Assembly: GCA_019456185.1 (NCBI GenBank)
Contig: VRUH01000032.1
Location: 1-44,125 of the forward strand
Direction of reading: 5' to 3'
DNA: 44,125 nucleotides
Source of the DNA: Candidatus Glassbacteria bacterium
GTDB lineage: Bacteria > Gemmatimonadota > Glassbacteria > GWA2-58-10
Below are positions 25,709-34,983 of the stretch, one piece after another (position 1 is the stretch's first letter; each line of letters opens with the position of its first letter). Below the pieces are notes generated by a model. It worked only from the letters and a program-made list of their open reading frames with translations. It was not told the DNA's origin and ran no database searches. A program made the position numbers and the translations under genes.

Positions 25709-26779
25709 CTAACGGAAAATCAGTTTTTCGATCTCGTCCATTTTCTCGCCCCGGCGCAGCAGCGGCTCGATAAACCGTTTGTGGGTCGGGTCGATCCAGG
25801 CCATTACCACTTTGCAGGAGCGCTGCGGGGTGAGCGTGGCGCCGGACGGCTCGGCGGGCACCAGCACGGTGTCGCCCTTGATTGCGGCTACCTCCTCCTC
25901 GCCGTCCTCGCCGGTCACGTTCATCGCGCCCTCGACCACGGTCAGCACGGCGAAAGACCGCCCGCCGGTGTCGAGACGGAAGGTGCTCTCCAGTTCGAGG
26001 ATGGCGGCGCTGAAATACCGGCAGCTTACCATGTGGGTGATCCGGTTGCCGCCTTCGTGGTAGCTGATCCCGGTAATCTTGTCCGGGCTGCGATAGTCGA
26101 AATCGATGACGTCCATGCCCTTGTCGATATGCAGCGGCCGCGGGACACCGTCGGCGCCGACCCGGCCCCAGTCGTTGAGACGGTAAGTCATGTCGGAGTT
26201 CTGCTCGATTTCGAGGATCACCGTGTTCTCGCAGATTGCATGGACAACGCCGGTGGGCATGAAAATGAAATCGCCGGAAGACACCTTAAAACGGCGCACC
26301 ATCGTTTCCAGCCCCTGGCTTGTTTCCAGGGCGCGGCGGAAAGCCTCCGGCTCCACTGTGGGCTGAAGGCCCCTGATCAGTTCCGCGCCTGGATCGGCGT
26401 GGACCACGTACCAGCATTCTGTTTTGCCGTTTTCACCGTCGTGCTCGTGGGCGTAGTTGTCGGCCGGGTGGACCTGCACGGAGAGCAGCCGGCGGGCGTC
26501 GATAAACTTGGTCAGCAGCGGGAAAGTCTCGCCGGGGCCGGGCGCGCGGCCGGCGAGCTCCAGCGGGCGGTCATCGTAGATCTGCTTGAGTCTCACGCCC
26601 CGCAGCGGCCCGTTGAGCGGATGGGTGATATCGTCGCGATAAACCGACAGCTCCCAGCTTTCGCCGATCAGCCCGTCGGGGAGGTCCTTGTTCAGCAAGT
26701 CCTGCATCGCTCTGCCGCCCCAGATTTTATCCTTGAAGATCGGGGCGAGTTTCATCGGGTACAGTGGATTATCGCTCAT
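25709..26779 (-). CDS. manA: Mannose-6-phosphate isomerase, class I
   Basis: ManA interconverts mannose 6-phosphate and fructose 6-phosphate and supplies GDP-mannose for surface glycans. The 356-residue product has PIFKDKIWGG and GESWELSVY near the start. The zinc-site segment is VQVHPADNYAHEHDGENGKTE (Gln, His and Glu ligands). The SGDFIFMPTGVVHAI strand supplies the last His. The C-terminal cupin half has SCRYFSAAILELE. The ATG at 26779 follows GGAAAGGG; an upstream ATG adds 6 residues. Both flanks carry dispersed repeats. Confidence 0.94.
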   Translation of the reverse strand: MSDNPLYPMKLAPIFKDKIWGGRAMQDLLNKDLPDGLIGESWELSVYRDDITHPLNGPLRGVRLKQIYDDRPLELAGRAPGPGETFPLLTKFIDARRLLSVQVHPADNYAHEHDGENGKTECWYVVHADPGAELIRGLQPTVEPEAFRRALETSQGLETMVRRFKVSSGDFIFMPTGVVHAICENTVILEIEQNSDMTYRLNDWGRVGADGVPRPLHIDKGMDVIDFDYRSPDKITGISYHEGGNRITHMVSCRYFSAAILELESTFRLDTGGRSFAVLTVVEGAMNVTGEDGEEEVAAIKGDTVLVPAEPSGATLTPQRSCKVVMAWIDPTHKRFIEPLLRRGEKMDEIEKLIFR

Positions 26780-26816
26780 TTTCCCTTTCCGGATCACGGA
26801 TTGTATAAACCCTTGC

Positions 26817-26836
26817 GGGCGACGCGTGCGTCGCCC
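26817..26836. repeat. Perfect 20-base palindrome with GGGCGACGC arms
   Basis: Nine-base arms (26817-26825 and 26828-26836) are perfect reverse complements around GT and are followed by CTACGTC. Palindromes of this sequence type recur across many bacterial genomes as dispersed repeats. It lies between engB and manA and reaches the engB stop codon. Confidence 0.75.
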
Positions 26837-27460
26837 CTACGTCTGGTCTAAAACATCCCCACAGATTAAGGCAAACACGTTTTCCAGCAGTTCCTCCACG
26901 CCCTGGCCGGACTGCGAGGAGGTCGGCAGGATTTGTTCGCGGGCAACCGCTCCGCCCAGGGAGCGGACCAGCTTATCGACAGCTTGGTTCTGCCTGGCGC
27001 GTTTGAGCTTGTCGGCCTTGGTCAGCGCAATCATCAGCGGCAGCCCTTTTTCGGCCAGCGAGAGCAGCATCGCCCGGTCGATGTCGGTCAGGTCGCGACG
27101 GATATCGAGCAGGCAGACCACGCCGCGCAGGGCCTCGTTACCGGCCATGTAACGCTTCACCATCAGCTCCCAGCGCTGTTTGACCTCCACCGGCAGCTTG
27201 GCGAAACCGTAGCCCGGCAGGTCGACAATGTAGAACTGCCCGTTGATTTTAAACAGGTGGATCTTTCTGGTTTTGCCGGGAGTGGAACTGATGGGAGCCA
27301 GTTTGCGGCGGCCGAGCATACGGTTGATCAGGCTGGATTTGCCCACGTTACTGCGGCCGGTGAACGCAACCTGGGGCAGGTCAGCCGGCGGCACGGTGTC
27401 TCGCGGGCCGAAAGTTCCCGCCGGCTCGATGGAGGTGATTCTGGCGGTTTCTCCTGTCAT
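26837..27460 (-). CDS. engB: Ribosome biogenesis GTP-binding protein EngB (YsxC/YihA)
   Basis: EngB is a small essential GTPase for assembly of the 50S ribosomal subunit. The 207-residue product has all G motifs: G1 GRSNVGKSSL, G2 region STPGKTRKI, G3 DLPGYGFAK, G4 TKAD and a late TSSQSGQG. The length fits the family. It lies 55 bases after lon on the same strand. Its last codons run into the GGGCGACGC palindrome, so the original C-terminus may have been trimmed or extended by that repeat. Confidence 0.97.
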   Translation of the reverse strand: MTGETARITSIEPAGTFGPRDTVPPADLPQVAFTGRSNVGKSSLINRMLGRRKLAPISSTPGKTRKIHLFKINGQFYIVDLPGYGFAKLPVEVKQRWELMVKRYMAGNEALRGVVCLLDIRRDLTDIDRAMLLSLAEKGLPLMIALTKADKLKRARQNQAVDKLVRSLGGAVAREQILPTSSQSGQGVEELLENVFALICGDVLDQT

Positions 27461-27515
27461 TGCCTGCTTCCATCGAAACGGCGGGAGTTAACGGGTTAGC
27501 CCGGGAACGAGTGGC

Positions 27516-29957
27516 TCAGTGCCTGATCCCGTCCGGCTGCTGGCTGTCAGCGCCGGCGGAGGCGGTGAGTTTCCTGCCCGCGCCGGGCGACGGCAGAGCC
27601 GCGGTCAGAGCTATTTCCAGAACCTCGTCGACCGTGTCCACAAACTCTATCTCGATCTTGCTCTTGACTTCCCTGGGCAGTTCATCAAGGTCCTTGCGGT
27701 TGCGCAGCGGCCAGATCACTTTTTTGACGCCCGCCCGCAGGGCCGCGACTGTTTTCTCGTTAAGCCCGCCGACCGGCAGCACCCGGCCGCGCAGGGTTAT
27801 CTCGCCGGTCATCGCCACGTTGCGTTTGACCGGGATGCCTGTCAGGGCGCTGACCACGGCCGTGGCGATCGCCACTCCGGCCGAGGGGCCGTCCTTGGGG
27901 GTTGCGCCCTCGGGCACGTGGATATGGAAATCGAGATTCTTATAGAAATCAGCCTCGAGGCCGAACTGCTCGTAGCGGCTGCGCACGAATGTCATCGCCG
28001 CCTCGGCCGACTCTTTCATCACATCGCCGAGCTTGCCGGTCAGCAGCAGACGGCCCTTGCCTTTGACCGGGGCCACCTCGATGTGCAGGATACTGCCGCC
28101 GGCTCCGGTCCAGGCCATCCCGTTGGCCAGGCCCACCCGCGATTTCTCCTCCAACTCGGTATCGAGAAAGCGGGGCGCGCCGAGGAACCTTTTCAGCGAA
28201 CGCGAAGAGACTTTCACCGGCAGTTTCGGTTTGCCGCTGCCGGCAAGCTTACGGGCCACTTTGCGGAAGATCGCGCCGATCTCGCGCTCCAGGTTTCGTA
28301 CTCCGGCCTCGCGGGTGTAGCTTTCGATCATCGTGGAGAGCGCGTTATCATTGAACTTCACCTTGCTCTTTCTAATCCCGTGCTGTTCGAGCTGCTTGGG
28401 CAGCAGGAAGCGCCGGGCGATTTCCATCTTCTCGTTGTGCAGGTAGCCGGGCAGGCGGATAATCTCCATCCGGTCGCGCAGCGGCTCGGGGATATTCTGC
28501 TCGTAGTTGGCCGTGGTGATGAACATCACTTTCGACAGGTCGTAATCAACCTCGAGGTAATGATCCACGAACTGGTTGTTCTGCTCCGGGTCGAGCACTT
28601 CGAGCATGGCGCTCGACGGGTCGCCGCGGAAATCGCTGGAGAGCTTGTCGATCTCGTCGATCAGCAGCACGGGATTGACCACTCCGGCCCGTTTCATCGC
28701 CTGGACAATCTTGCCCGGCATGGCGCCGATATAGGTCCGGCGGTGGCCGCGAATCTCGGCCTCGTCGCGCACTCCGCCGACAGAGATCCGCACCAGTTTA
28801 CGTCCCAGCGCCCGCGCGACACTCTTGCCCAGCGAAGTCTTGCCCACCCCGGGAGGCCCGACGAAGCAGAGGATCGGTCCCTTGAGTTCGCCAACCAGCT
28901 TGCTGACCGCGATAAATTCTATAATGCGTTCTTTGGGTTTTTCGAGGCCGAAATGATCCTCGTCCAGAATCCTGGCTACTTTCTCCACGCCGAGCTTGTC
29001 GCCGGTGGATTCATTCCACGGCAGGCTGATCATCCAGTCGAGATAGTTGCGCACCACCGTGGCCTCGGGGCTCATCATGCTCATCCGCGCGAGTTTTGCA
29101 ATTTCCTTTTCGACCTTGTTACGGACTTCCTCGGGGAGTCCTTTTTTCCGCACCTGTTCGCGGAGTTCCTCGATTTCGTCGTACTCGTCATCGTCCTGGC
29201 CCAGCTCGCGATGGATCGCCTTGAGCTGTTCCTGGAGGTAGAACTCACGCTGGTTCTTGTAGATCTGGCGCTTGACGTCGTCGTCGATCTTGCGCTCCAG
29301 CCGCAGGATTTCCATCTCGGCGTTGAGGTACTGGCACAGCAGCTCGAAATGGCGGATCAGCGAATCGGCGGCCAGCAGGCGCTGTTTTTCGGTCATGCCC
29401 ACCAGCAGGTGGCCGGCGACAATGTAGCCCAGCCGGATAGTGGAATCCACGTTCTGGATCGAGACCATCAGCTCGTCGGGCAGACGGGGATTGAGCTTTA
29501 CATACTCCTCGAACAGGGTCAGCGCCTTGCGGCTGAGCGCCTCGAGCTGTTTGGTCTCCGGCGCGTGGAACGGATGGATCTCGAACCTGGCGCGCAGGTA
29601 GTCCTTGCCGGGGATGAACCGCCGGATATCGACAGGTTCCAGGCCTTCGGTAAGGATTTTAAGGGTCCCGTCCGGCAGGCGCATGGTCTGCAGGATCTTG
29701 GCCATCACCCCGACACGGTAGAGATCGCCGCCGCCGGGGTTTTCCTGGTCGCCGTCCTTCTGGGCCGTCAGCACGATCAGCCGGTCGCCCAGCATGGCGG
29801 TTTCGATTCCGGCCACGGAACTGGGCCGTCCCACCATCAGCGGAGTGACCATGTAGGGAAACACGACCACATCGCGCAGCGGCAGCACCGGCAGCACGTC
29901 GGGTGTGTGTAATACTTCTCCGTCCTTGACGAATGTCAGCTTATGTTTTTCGACCAT
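27516..29957 (-). CDS. lon: ATP-dependent protease Lon
   Basis: Lon unfolds and degrades damaged and regulatory proteins. The 813-residue product has the N-terminal substrate-recognition domain ([19 protein letters not shown] onward), a helical linker, and the AAA+ domain with [18 protein letters not shown] and LLIDEIDKL. The C-terminal protease domain has the Ser-Lys dyad: Ser692 in PKDGPSAG and Lys735 in LNEKTVAA, 43 residues apart as in E. coli Lon. I chose the ATG at 29957, which follows GAGGCGA; the frame extends 45 codons further upstream without family sequence. A short hairpin lies upstream at 29994-30012. Confidence 0.98.
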   Translation of the reverse strand: MVEKHKLTFVKDGEVLHTPDVLPVLPLRDVVVFPYMVTPLMVGRPSSVAGIETAMLGDRLIVLTAQKDGDQENPGGGDLYRVGVMAKILQTMRLPDGTLKILTEGLEPVDIRRFIPGKDYLRARFEIHPFHAPETKQLEALSRKALTLFEEYVKLNPRLPDELMVSIQNVDSTIRLGYIVAGHLLVGMTEKQRLLAADSLIRHFELLCQYLNAEMEILRLERKIDDDVKRQIYKNQREFYLQEQLKAIHRELGQDDDEYDEIEELREQVRKKGLPEEVRNKVEKEIAKLARMSMMSPEATVVRNYLDWMISLPWNESTGDKLGVEKVARILDEDHFGLEKPKERIIEFIAVSKLVGELKGPILCFVGPPGVGKTSLGKSVARALGRKLVRISVGGVRDEAEIRGHRRTYIGAMPGKIVQAMKRAGVVNPVLLIDEIDKLSSDFRGDPSSAMLEVLDPEQNNQFVDHYLEVDYDLSKVMFITTANYEQNIPEPLRDRMEIIRLPGYLHNEKMEIARRFLLPKQLEQHGIRKSKVKFNDNALSTMIESYTREAGVRNLEREIGAIFRKVARKLAGSGKPKLPVKVSSRSLKRFLGAPRFLDTELEEKSRVGLANGMAWTGAGGSILHIEVAPVKGKGRLLLTGKLGDVMKESAEAAMTFVRSRYEQFGLEADFYKNLDFHIHVPEGATPKDGPSAGVAIATAVVSALTGIPVKRNVAMTGEITLRGRVLPVGGLNEKTVAALRAGVKKVIWPLRNRKDLDELPREVKSKIEIEFVDTVDEVLEIALTAALPSPGAGRKLTASAGADSQQPDGIRH

Positions 29958-29993
29958 GGGTGAAGTTCGCCTCTGGATTGTTATCAAGTGAAA

Positions 29994-30012
29994 GGCCGCA
30001 AACATTGCGGCC
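29994..30012 (-). other. Hairpin between mlaD and lon
   Basis: Perfect 8-base arms GGCCGCAA and TTGCGGCC enclose three bases. On the minus strand only a weak T stretch follows, so it may be a poor terminator for the mla unit or a leader structure of lon. It does not match the CIRCE heat-shock operator. Confidence 0.5.
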
Positions 30013-30096
30013 AAAATATGTAACGTTGATGGAACAATTTCCCGTTCGCCGCCCCTGATCAGAATATACACCCGGCTGTCAACAACGTTCAAAATC

Positions 30097-31005
30097 CTAC
30101 TTGAGCCCTCTCTCCTTACGCGGAAACGAGCGGATCAGCAGGAACGGATTGTCCTTGATCTGGTCGGTCATGATTTTCAGATTTTCGCTGGTATGCTCCA
30201 TGTCCGAGAGGATACCGTTCAGGCTGGAAGCGTTGTTGTTGATTATCGACTCGACTCCGGAAACGGTGGTATCTATTCCGGCCAGAGTTATCGTGGCCTG
30301 CCGGATAGTTTCGCGGGTGTCGAGCATCACCTTGCGCACCAGCGAATCGCTGCCGGCCAGCATCATGTTGGCGCTATTAATCAGGGTGTCCAGGGCGATC
30401 ACGGACTGCCGGGCGTCGTCGAGCAGGGCGCCCAGGTCGCTCGACGCGTTATAGATCGCGTCGTTGACCCCGGCGATTATCGAGTCGATCCGGGCCAGGT
30501 TCTGCGGGTTGAGCAGCAGGTTGACCCGGTGCAGGATAACTTTAAGCGTATCGCCCACGTTGCTCATCTGCTCCATCACCCCGTCTATGGTCGTCAGGTC
30601 CTTGCTCTGGATCATGTCGCCGGGTTTGAGCAGCGGCGCCGGAGCCGGCTGCGGGTCGAGTTCCAGGTGATGTTCGCTGGTGATCGAGACGAAACTGAGG
30701 TAAGCGACCGTGTTGCTCTTGATATTGAGTCCTTTCCGGACCGCGATAGTCAGCTCGATACTGGCATTGTCGGTTTCCAGGAAGTCCACCTGGACAATCT
30801 TGCCCACGGCCATGCCGCCCACCCGCACCTGCGAGCCGATTTCCAGCCCGCCGATATAGTCGAGCCGTACGCTGTAGATATCCATTTCCGACCAGAATTT
30901 CGATCCTGTGACAGATACGAGAAAACCGGCGAAGATTATCAGGGAGATGAAAATCCAGATACCGGCCTTGATCTCGGCGTTTCTGTAACGTGCTTTCCGG
31001 TTCAT
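30097..31005 (-). CDS. mlaD: MlaD-family (MCE domain) phospholipid transport protein
   Basis: MlaD proteins form the periplasmic ring that carries phospholipids to or from the MlaFE transporter. The 302-residue product has an N-terminal anchor (about 14-33) and an MCE domain (about 38-115, with VRLDYIGGLEIGSQVRVGG and VGKIVQVDF). The helical C-terminal region (about 135-285) is much longer than in E. coli MlaD and rich in Ile, Asn and Ser, perhaps a helical barrel as in longer MCE proteins. It is the third gene of mlaE-mlaF-mlaD, 31 bases after mlaF. Confidence 0.92.
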   Translation of the reverse strand: MNRKARYRNAEIKAGIWIFISLIIFAGFLVSVTGSKFWSEMDIYSVRLDYIGGLEIGSQVRVGGMAVGKIVQVDFLETDNASIELTIAVRKGLNIKSNTVAYLSFVSITSEHHLELDPQPAPAPLLKPGDMIQSKDLTTIDGVMEQMSNVGDTLKVILHRVNLLLNPQNLARIDSIIAGVNDAIYNASSDLGALLDDARQSVIALDTLINSANMMLAGSDSLVRKVMLDTRETIRQATITLAGIDTTVSGVESIINNNASSLNGILSDMEHTSENLKIMTDQIKDNPFLLIRSFPRKERGLK

Positions 31006-31036
31006 TTGGAGTTTCCGCAGTCTATTGTTAAGGGCC

Positions 31037-31843
31037 TCAGGATTCGCTGGTCAGTGCGCGGGCGTAACGCCCGATCTCGTCATCGTCGTACTGCTCCGGC
31101 CGCCGCTCGACAAACTGGCGGACACGGGGGTGTTCGTTTTTCCTGAAATCGCCCGGGGGGCCGGTGAAGATCACTCCGCCCTTGTAGAGCATCACCACCC
31201 GGTCGGCAATCTTGTACATCGACTCCATCTCGTGGGTCACGACCACGATAGTCATTTTAAGCGCTTTTTTGAGCTTGATTATCAACTCGTCGAGCCCGGC
31301 GGCGACAATGGGGTCGAGTCCGGCCGAGGGCTCGTCGCAGAACAGGATCTCCGGGTCCATCGAGATCGCCCTGGCGAACGCGGCGCGCTTTTTCATTCCG
31401 CCCGAAAGCTCGCTGGGCATGTAGTTGTCGAACCCCGTCAGCCCGACCATGTCCAGCTTGATCTTGGTCATGATCTGGATAGTGGATTCCTCGAGCTTGG
31501 TATGTTCGCGCAGCGGCAGGGCAACGTTGTCGCCGATGGTGAGCGAATTGAACAGGGCCGAACTCTGGAACACCACTCCCACCTTGCGCAGCAGGTTGGA
31601 CATCTCGCCCTCGTTCAACAGGGTGATATCCTGACCCTTGATCAGGATCTGTCCGCCCTCCGGTTTGCGCAGGCCGATAATATGGCGCAGCAGCGTACTT
31701 TTGCCGCATCCCGATCCGCCGAGGATAACCGTTGTCTGGCCGCGGTGGACCTGCATGCTGACATCCTTGAGCACCTGGTGGCTGCCGAAGGACACCTGGA
31801 GATTTTTTACCTCGATCACATTTTCCGCGGCGGCGGCGCTCAT
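31037..31843 (-). CDS. mlaF: MlaF-type ABC transporter ATP-binding protein
   Basis: MlaF powers lipid movement by the MlaE permease. The 268-residue product has Walker A GGSGCGKST, a Q-loop region VGVFQSSALFNSLT, the ABC signature ELSGGMKKRAAFARA, Walker B ILFCDEPSAGLDP and a switch His in VVVTHEM. The MKKR form after the signature is characteristic of the Mla/Ttg2A type. A C-terminal tail (PRVRQFVERRPEQ and beyond) is present. It follows mlaE by 9 bases. Confidence 0.95.
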   Translation of the reverse strand: MSAAAAENVIEVKNLQVSFGSHQVLKDVSMQVHRGQTTVILGGSGCGKSTLLRHIIGLRKPEGGQILIKGQDITLLNEGEMSNLLRKVGVVFQSSALFNSLTIGDNVALPLREHTKLEESTIQIMTKIKLDMVGLTGFDNYMPSELSGGMKKRAAFARAISMDPEILFCDEPSAGLDPIVAAGLDELIIKLKKALKMTIVVVTHEMESMYKIADRVVMLYKGGVIFTGPPGDFRKNEHPRVRQFVERRPEQYDDDEIGRYARALTSES

Positions 31844-31852
31844 TGCAATTCC

Positions 31853-32680
31853 TTACCAGAGAACGTAGAACAGCGCGGTGAAAAACGCATCTGCCAGGAC
31901 AATCAGGAAAATACTCACCACCACGCTCATCGTCGTATTGCGGCCGACCCCCTCGGCGCCGCCCTTGACCTTGAAACCCATGTAGCAGCCGGTAAGTCCC
32001 ACCAGCAGGGCGAATACAACGCTCTTGATCAGCCCGGCGATCAGGTCCTTGAACACCAGGGCAAAAATGGTCCGGGTTACGTAGCGGGTAAAGCTCAGGT
32101 CCAGGCTGAAGACGGCCATGAACACGCCGCCGCTGATACCGACCAGGTCGCTGATAATCGTCAGGCAGGGCAACATCACCACCAGGGCCAGCAGCTTGGG
32201 CACGACCAGGAACTTGACCGGGTTGAAGCCCATCGACTGGAGCGCCTCGATTTCCTCGCCCACTTTCATCGTGCCGATCTCGGCGGCGATCCCGCTTCCC
32301 GAACGGCCGGCCACGATTATCGCGGTCATCAGCGGGCCGAGCTCGCGGGTCTGGGCCACGGCCACCAGGTCGGCGGTGAAGATGGTGGCCCCGAACTGCT
32401 CGAGCTGGTATGCGCTCTGCATGGCCAGGATCAGGCCGATCGAGAAGGAGATCAACATTACAATCGGGATTGCATTGACCCCGACCTTCACCATCTCCTG
32501 GAAAGTGTTGCCCACCCGCAGGCCCCTACCCATCACCGGCGCGGCGAATGTCCAGTAGATACTGTCGAGCACGAGACGGTAGAGGAAAAACAACTGCTCG
32601 ATCATCCCCGAGCCGCGACGGCCCAGCGATCCGAAAAAAGAAGTGAGCAGTCCCTGTTTGTCAGATGCGGCGTTTCCCAT
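31853..32680 (-). CDS. mlaE: MlaE-family lipid ABC transporter permease
   Basis: MlaE is the inner-membrane permease of phospholipid transport. The 275-residue product has the usual five or so membrane helices. It includes the conserved FQEMVKVGVNAIPIVMLISF and ELGPLMTAIIVAGRSGSGIAAEIGTM segments, the coupling-helix region with MKVGEEIEALQSMGFNP, and GCYMGFKVKGGAEGVGRNTT near the end. It starts 60 bases after the STAS-domain gene on the same strand, so it belongs to the rsb-mla run. Confidence 0.95.
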   Translation of the reverse strand: MGNAASDKQGLLTSFFGSLGRRGSGMIEQLFFLYRLVLDSIYWTFAAPVMGRGLRVGNTFQEMVKVGVNAIPIVMLISFSIGLILAMQSAYQLEQFGATIFTADLVAVAQTRELGPLMTAIIVAGRSGSGIAAEIGTMKVGEEIEALQSMGFNPVKFLVVPKLLALVVMLPCLTIISDLVGISGGVFMAVFSLDLSFTRYVTRTIFALVFKDLIAGLIKSVVFALLVGLTGCYMGFKVKGGAEGVGRNTTMSVVVSIFLIVLADAFFTALFYVLW

Positions 32681-32740
32681 CTGCCTTTATTTTTCCACAA
32701 GCAATAGTTAAGAGTTGTGCGTCATGGTTTTGAACTTTTA

Positions 32741-33073
32741 TCAGGACTCCGCCAGGGCTTTTTCGGTGTTCTCGTACACGTCGAACACCTTGTCCAGCCG
32801 GGCCAGCTCGAATACCTCGCGTACTCCCTCCTTGAGCGAGGCGATCCGGAATGAGCCGTCGTAGCGGGCGGTGAGCTGCAGGCCCTCCACCAGGGTTGCC
32901 ACGCCGCTGGAATCCATGTAATCGACTCCATCGAGATCGATAACGAGCGGGTCGGCTTTTTTTTTGGCCAGCTTGGCGATTGCCTTGCGCAGATCGGGGC
33001 TGGTGTAGAGATCGACATCCCCGCTGACGGAAATTACAACTTCCTTGCCCTTGGATTTAGTGTTTAGCTGCAA
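32741..33073 (-). CDS. STAS-domain protein, anti-sigma factor antagonist (RsbV/SpoIIAA-like) or MlaB-like
   Basis: The 110-residue product is a single STAS domain. It has ISVSGDVDLYTSPDLRKAI and VIDLDGVDYMDSSGVATL, with Ser56 as the likely phosphorylation site in the DSSG motif. In partner-switching systems the unphosphorylated form frees a sigma factor or other target from the RsbW-like kinase. In the E. coli Mla system a STAS protein, MlaB, binds MlaF. Here the gene lies between rsbW-like and mlaE genes, overlapping the former by 17 bases, so either role, or both, is possible. The intact DSSG favours RsbV-type switching. Confidence 0.9.
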   Translation of the reverse strand: MQLNTKSKGKEVVISVSGDVDLYTSPDLRKAIAKLAKKKADPLVIDLDGVDYMDSSGVATLVEGLQLTARYDGSFRIASLKEGVREVFELARLDKVFDVYENTEKALAES

Positions 33074-33524
33074 CTTTTTTCCCTCCTTTGGGCGAGAGGT
33101 GCTTCACCAGTTTGAGCACGGTGCCGAACCTGTTGCTGGATTTATACTGTACGCGGTCCATGACAGAATGAATCAGCATCACTCCCAGGCCTCCCGGCCT
33201 GACCGGGCCCTGCTCCTCCAGTTCCTTCTGCCTCGCCTCCAGGCATTCGCGGAGTTTTTCCACATCGATCTCATCCCCGAAGTCCCTGATCAGGATTTCG
33301 ATCCGGTCCTTGAACATGCGGATACGGATTACGATATCCCCTTCCAAGCAGCCGCCGTAGCAGTGGCGGATAATGTTCGTGCAGCCCTCATCGACCGCCA
33401 GCATGATCGAATTGGCTTCGCGCTCGCTGAAGCCCACCATCTCGCAGGCCTGCCCAATAGTGCGCCGCACGAGCTGCATCATCTTGGGATGACCGGGTAT
33501 CCGGATGTCGAGGCATTCCTTCAT
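33057..33524 (-). CDS. RsbW-like serine kinase/anti-sigma factor (HATPase_c_2)
   Basis: The 155-residue product is a GHKL-fold ATPase of the RsbW/SpoIIAB type, which phosphorylates a STAS antagonist and binds a sigma factor or other target. It has the N-box SIMLAVDEGCTNIIRHCY, the G1 motif RDFGDEID and the G2 segment RPGGLGVMLIHSVMDRVQY. A short basic tail (KGGKKVAAKH) closes it. It sits 3 bases after the PP2C phosphatase gene and overlaps the STAS gene by 17 bases. No sigma factor gene is adjacent, so its target is open. Confidence 0.92.
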   Translation of the reverse strand: MKECLDIRIPGHPKMMQLVRRTIGQACEMVGFSEREANSIMLAVDEGCTNIIRHCYGGCLEGDIVIRIRMFKDRIEILIRDFGDEIDVEKLRECLEARQKELEEQGPVRPGGLGVMLIHSVMDRVQYKSSNRFGTVLKLVKHLSPKGGKKVAAKH

Positions 33525-33527
33525 TGA

Positions 33528-34844
33528 CTACCGCCACCTGATTGCCATGATCGTAATATCGTCGAACTGGCTTTCGTCTCCGGCGTGGTTAGTCACCGCT
33601 TCCACGAGTTGAGTGACAAGGTCGTGGGGCGTTTGCCAATTGCCACGCACATACTTTTCGATATTTTCCAGCTTAAATTTTTCGCCTTTGGAATTTTTCG
33701 CATCCAGCATGCCGTCGGAAAACAGCAGCAGCGTATCACCGCGGCGAAGGGAATGTTCCGCCTCGCTGAACACGGCGTCGCGCTTGATGCCGAGTGGAAT
33801 ACCCTCGCTGCCGTCGAGTTTGGTCAGGCGGTCGCCCTTGCGCTGATAGAGGATGGGCGGGATATGGCCGCCGTTGACGTAGCGCAGTTCGCCGTGATGA
33901 ACGTCGAGGATCAGGTAGATCATCGTCACGAACATCCCCTGCTGGCTGCGTTCGGAGAGCATCTGGTTCAGGATCGTCATTGTCGGCTGGGGGTCCTCGG
34001 CCTGGTGGGCCTCGAACCGGAAGTCGCTGATCAGCCGGGCCATGTAGATCGCGGCGGGCACGCCCTTGCCGCTCACATCGCCGATCGTGATCCCGTACAT
34101 GCCCGGACGCAGTTCGATACAATCGTAGAAATCGCCGCCGACCATGCTGGCGGGCAGGTTGATCGCCGAGATTTCGAACTGTTCGTTATCCAGCGAAAAG
34201 CTGCGCGGCAGAAACCCCTGCTGGATTGTGCTGGCCATCTCGAGTTGCTGCTGGATCCGCTGGTTATTCAGCAGCTGGGTGTGCATCTGCGCGTTCTGGA
34301 CCGCCACCGCCACGCCCCGGCAGAAAGTCTCGAACATTTTCAGGTCTTTTTCGGTGAACGGCTTGCCGTCCTGGCGGTTGACCACCTCCGCGACACCCAG
34401 CAGATTGTCGCGGGAAATCAGCGGGCAGGCCAGGATCGAGCGGGTAACAAAGCCCGTGGACTTGTCGGTGCCGTCGTAGAAGCGATCGTCTTTTGTAACG
34501 TCAGGCACCACGACCGATTCGCGGTGCTCGGCGACCCAGCCGGCGATACCCTGCCCCAGCTTGAGCGTGAAGGATTGCTCCAGCAGGCTGCCGACCTCGC
34601 CCAAGGCCACCCTGCACTTCAGGACACCCTTCTCCTTGTTGAGCAGCATGAGCGAGCTCGCCTCGGAAAGCATCACGCCCTGGCTGATTTCGAGTACGCG
34701 ACGGATAAGCTCGTTGATATCGAACGTTGAGGCGAGGATAACGCTCATATCGATCAGGCTGGAAAAGAAAGTAGCCTGCGTATTCAGGTTGTGTATCTCG
34801 TGCTTCAGCACGTCGATAGTTCTCTGCATTTCCTGCTGGTCCAT
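33528..34844 (-). CDS. GAF-domain PP2C-type serine phosphatase (RsbU/SpoIIE-like)
   Basis: The 438-residue product starts with a short coiled coil (about 1-25), then a GAF sensor domain (about 30-180), a linking helix, and a SpoIIE-type PP2C phosphatase domain (about 200-438). Metal-site motifs are present: GGDFYDC, GDVSGKGVPAAIYMA, LLLFSDGMLDAKN and FDDITIMA. It should dephosphorylate the STAS protein and so activate it when the GAF domain senses its signal. I chose the ATG at 34844, which follows AAGGGGGCGGA and lies about 25 bases from the predicted transcription start; an upstream GTG at 34874 would fall before that start. Confidence 0.93.
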   Translation of the reverse strand: MDQQEMQRTIDVLKHEIHNLNTQATFFSSLIDMSVILASTFDINELIRRVLEISQGVMLSEASSLMLLNKEKGVLKCRVALGEVGSLLEQSFTLKLGQGIAGWVAEHRESVVVPDVTKDDRFYDGTDKSTGFVTRSILACPLISRDNLLGVAEVVNRQDGKPFTEKDLKMFETFCRGVAVAVQNAQMHTQLLNNQRIQQQLEMASTIQQGFLPRSFSLDNEQFEISAINLPASMVGGDFYDCIELRPGMYGITIGDVSGKGVPAAIYMARLISDFRFEAHQAEDPQPTMTILNQMLSERSQQGMFVTMIYLILDVHHGELRYVNGGHIPPILYQRKGDRLTKLDGSEGIPLGIKRDAVFSEAEHSLRRGDTLLLFSDGMLDAKNSKGEKFKLENIEKYVRGNWQTPHDLVTQLVEAVTNHAGDESQFDDITIMAIRWR

Positions 34845-34875
34845 TTCCGCCCCCTTCATAGCCCAATTTTCCACA

Positions 34876-34904
34876 ATTGTACCCCAGCTTTATTGATAAA
34901 TCAA
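34876..34904 (-). promoter_or_regulatory. Candidate sigma70-type promoter for the rsb-mla run
   Basis: On the minus strand TTGATT (34899-34904) and TACAAT (34876-34881) are separated by 17 bases. Transcription would start near 34869, shortly before the phosphatase gene start at 34844. Confidence 0.55.
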
Positions 34905-34913
34905 GGTTTAAGC

Positions 34914-34929
34914 ATCAGTTAAAACTGAT
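34914..34929. promoter_or_regulatory. 16-base palindrome just upstream of the rsb-mla promoter
   Basis: ATCAGTT-AA-AACTGAT is a perfect inverted repeat ending 10 bases before the -35 box. It could be a regulator-binding site. It lacks the GC-rich stem expected of a terminator for the preceding gene. Confidence 0.4.
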
Positions 34930-34983
34930 TGCAACGGTGCGTAAAATAGTAAAAATTGATTTTTAGATAGACAGGCGAACGGG

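Noticed and set aside
27519-29912. 797-codon plus-strand ORF
   Set aside because: It is antisense to lon, which is complete with catalytic residues.
31025-32707. 560-codon plus-strand ORF
   Set aside because: It is antisense to mlaF and mlaE and has no recognisable features.
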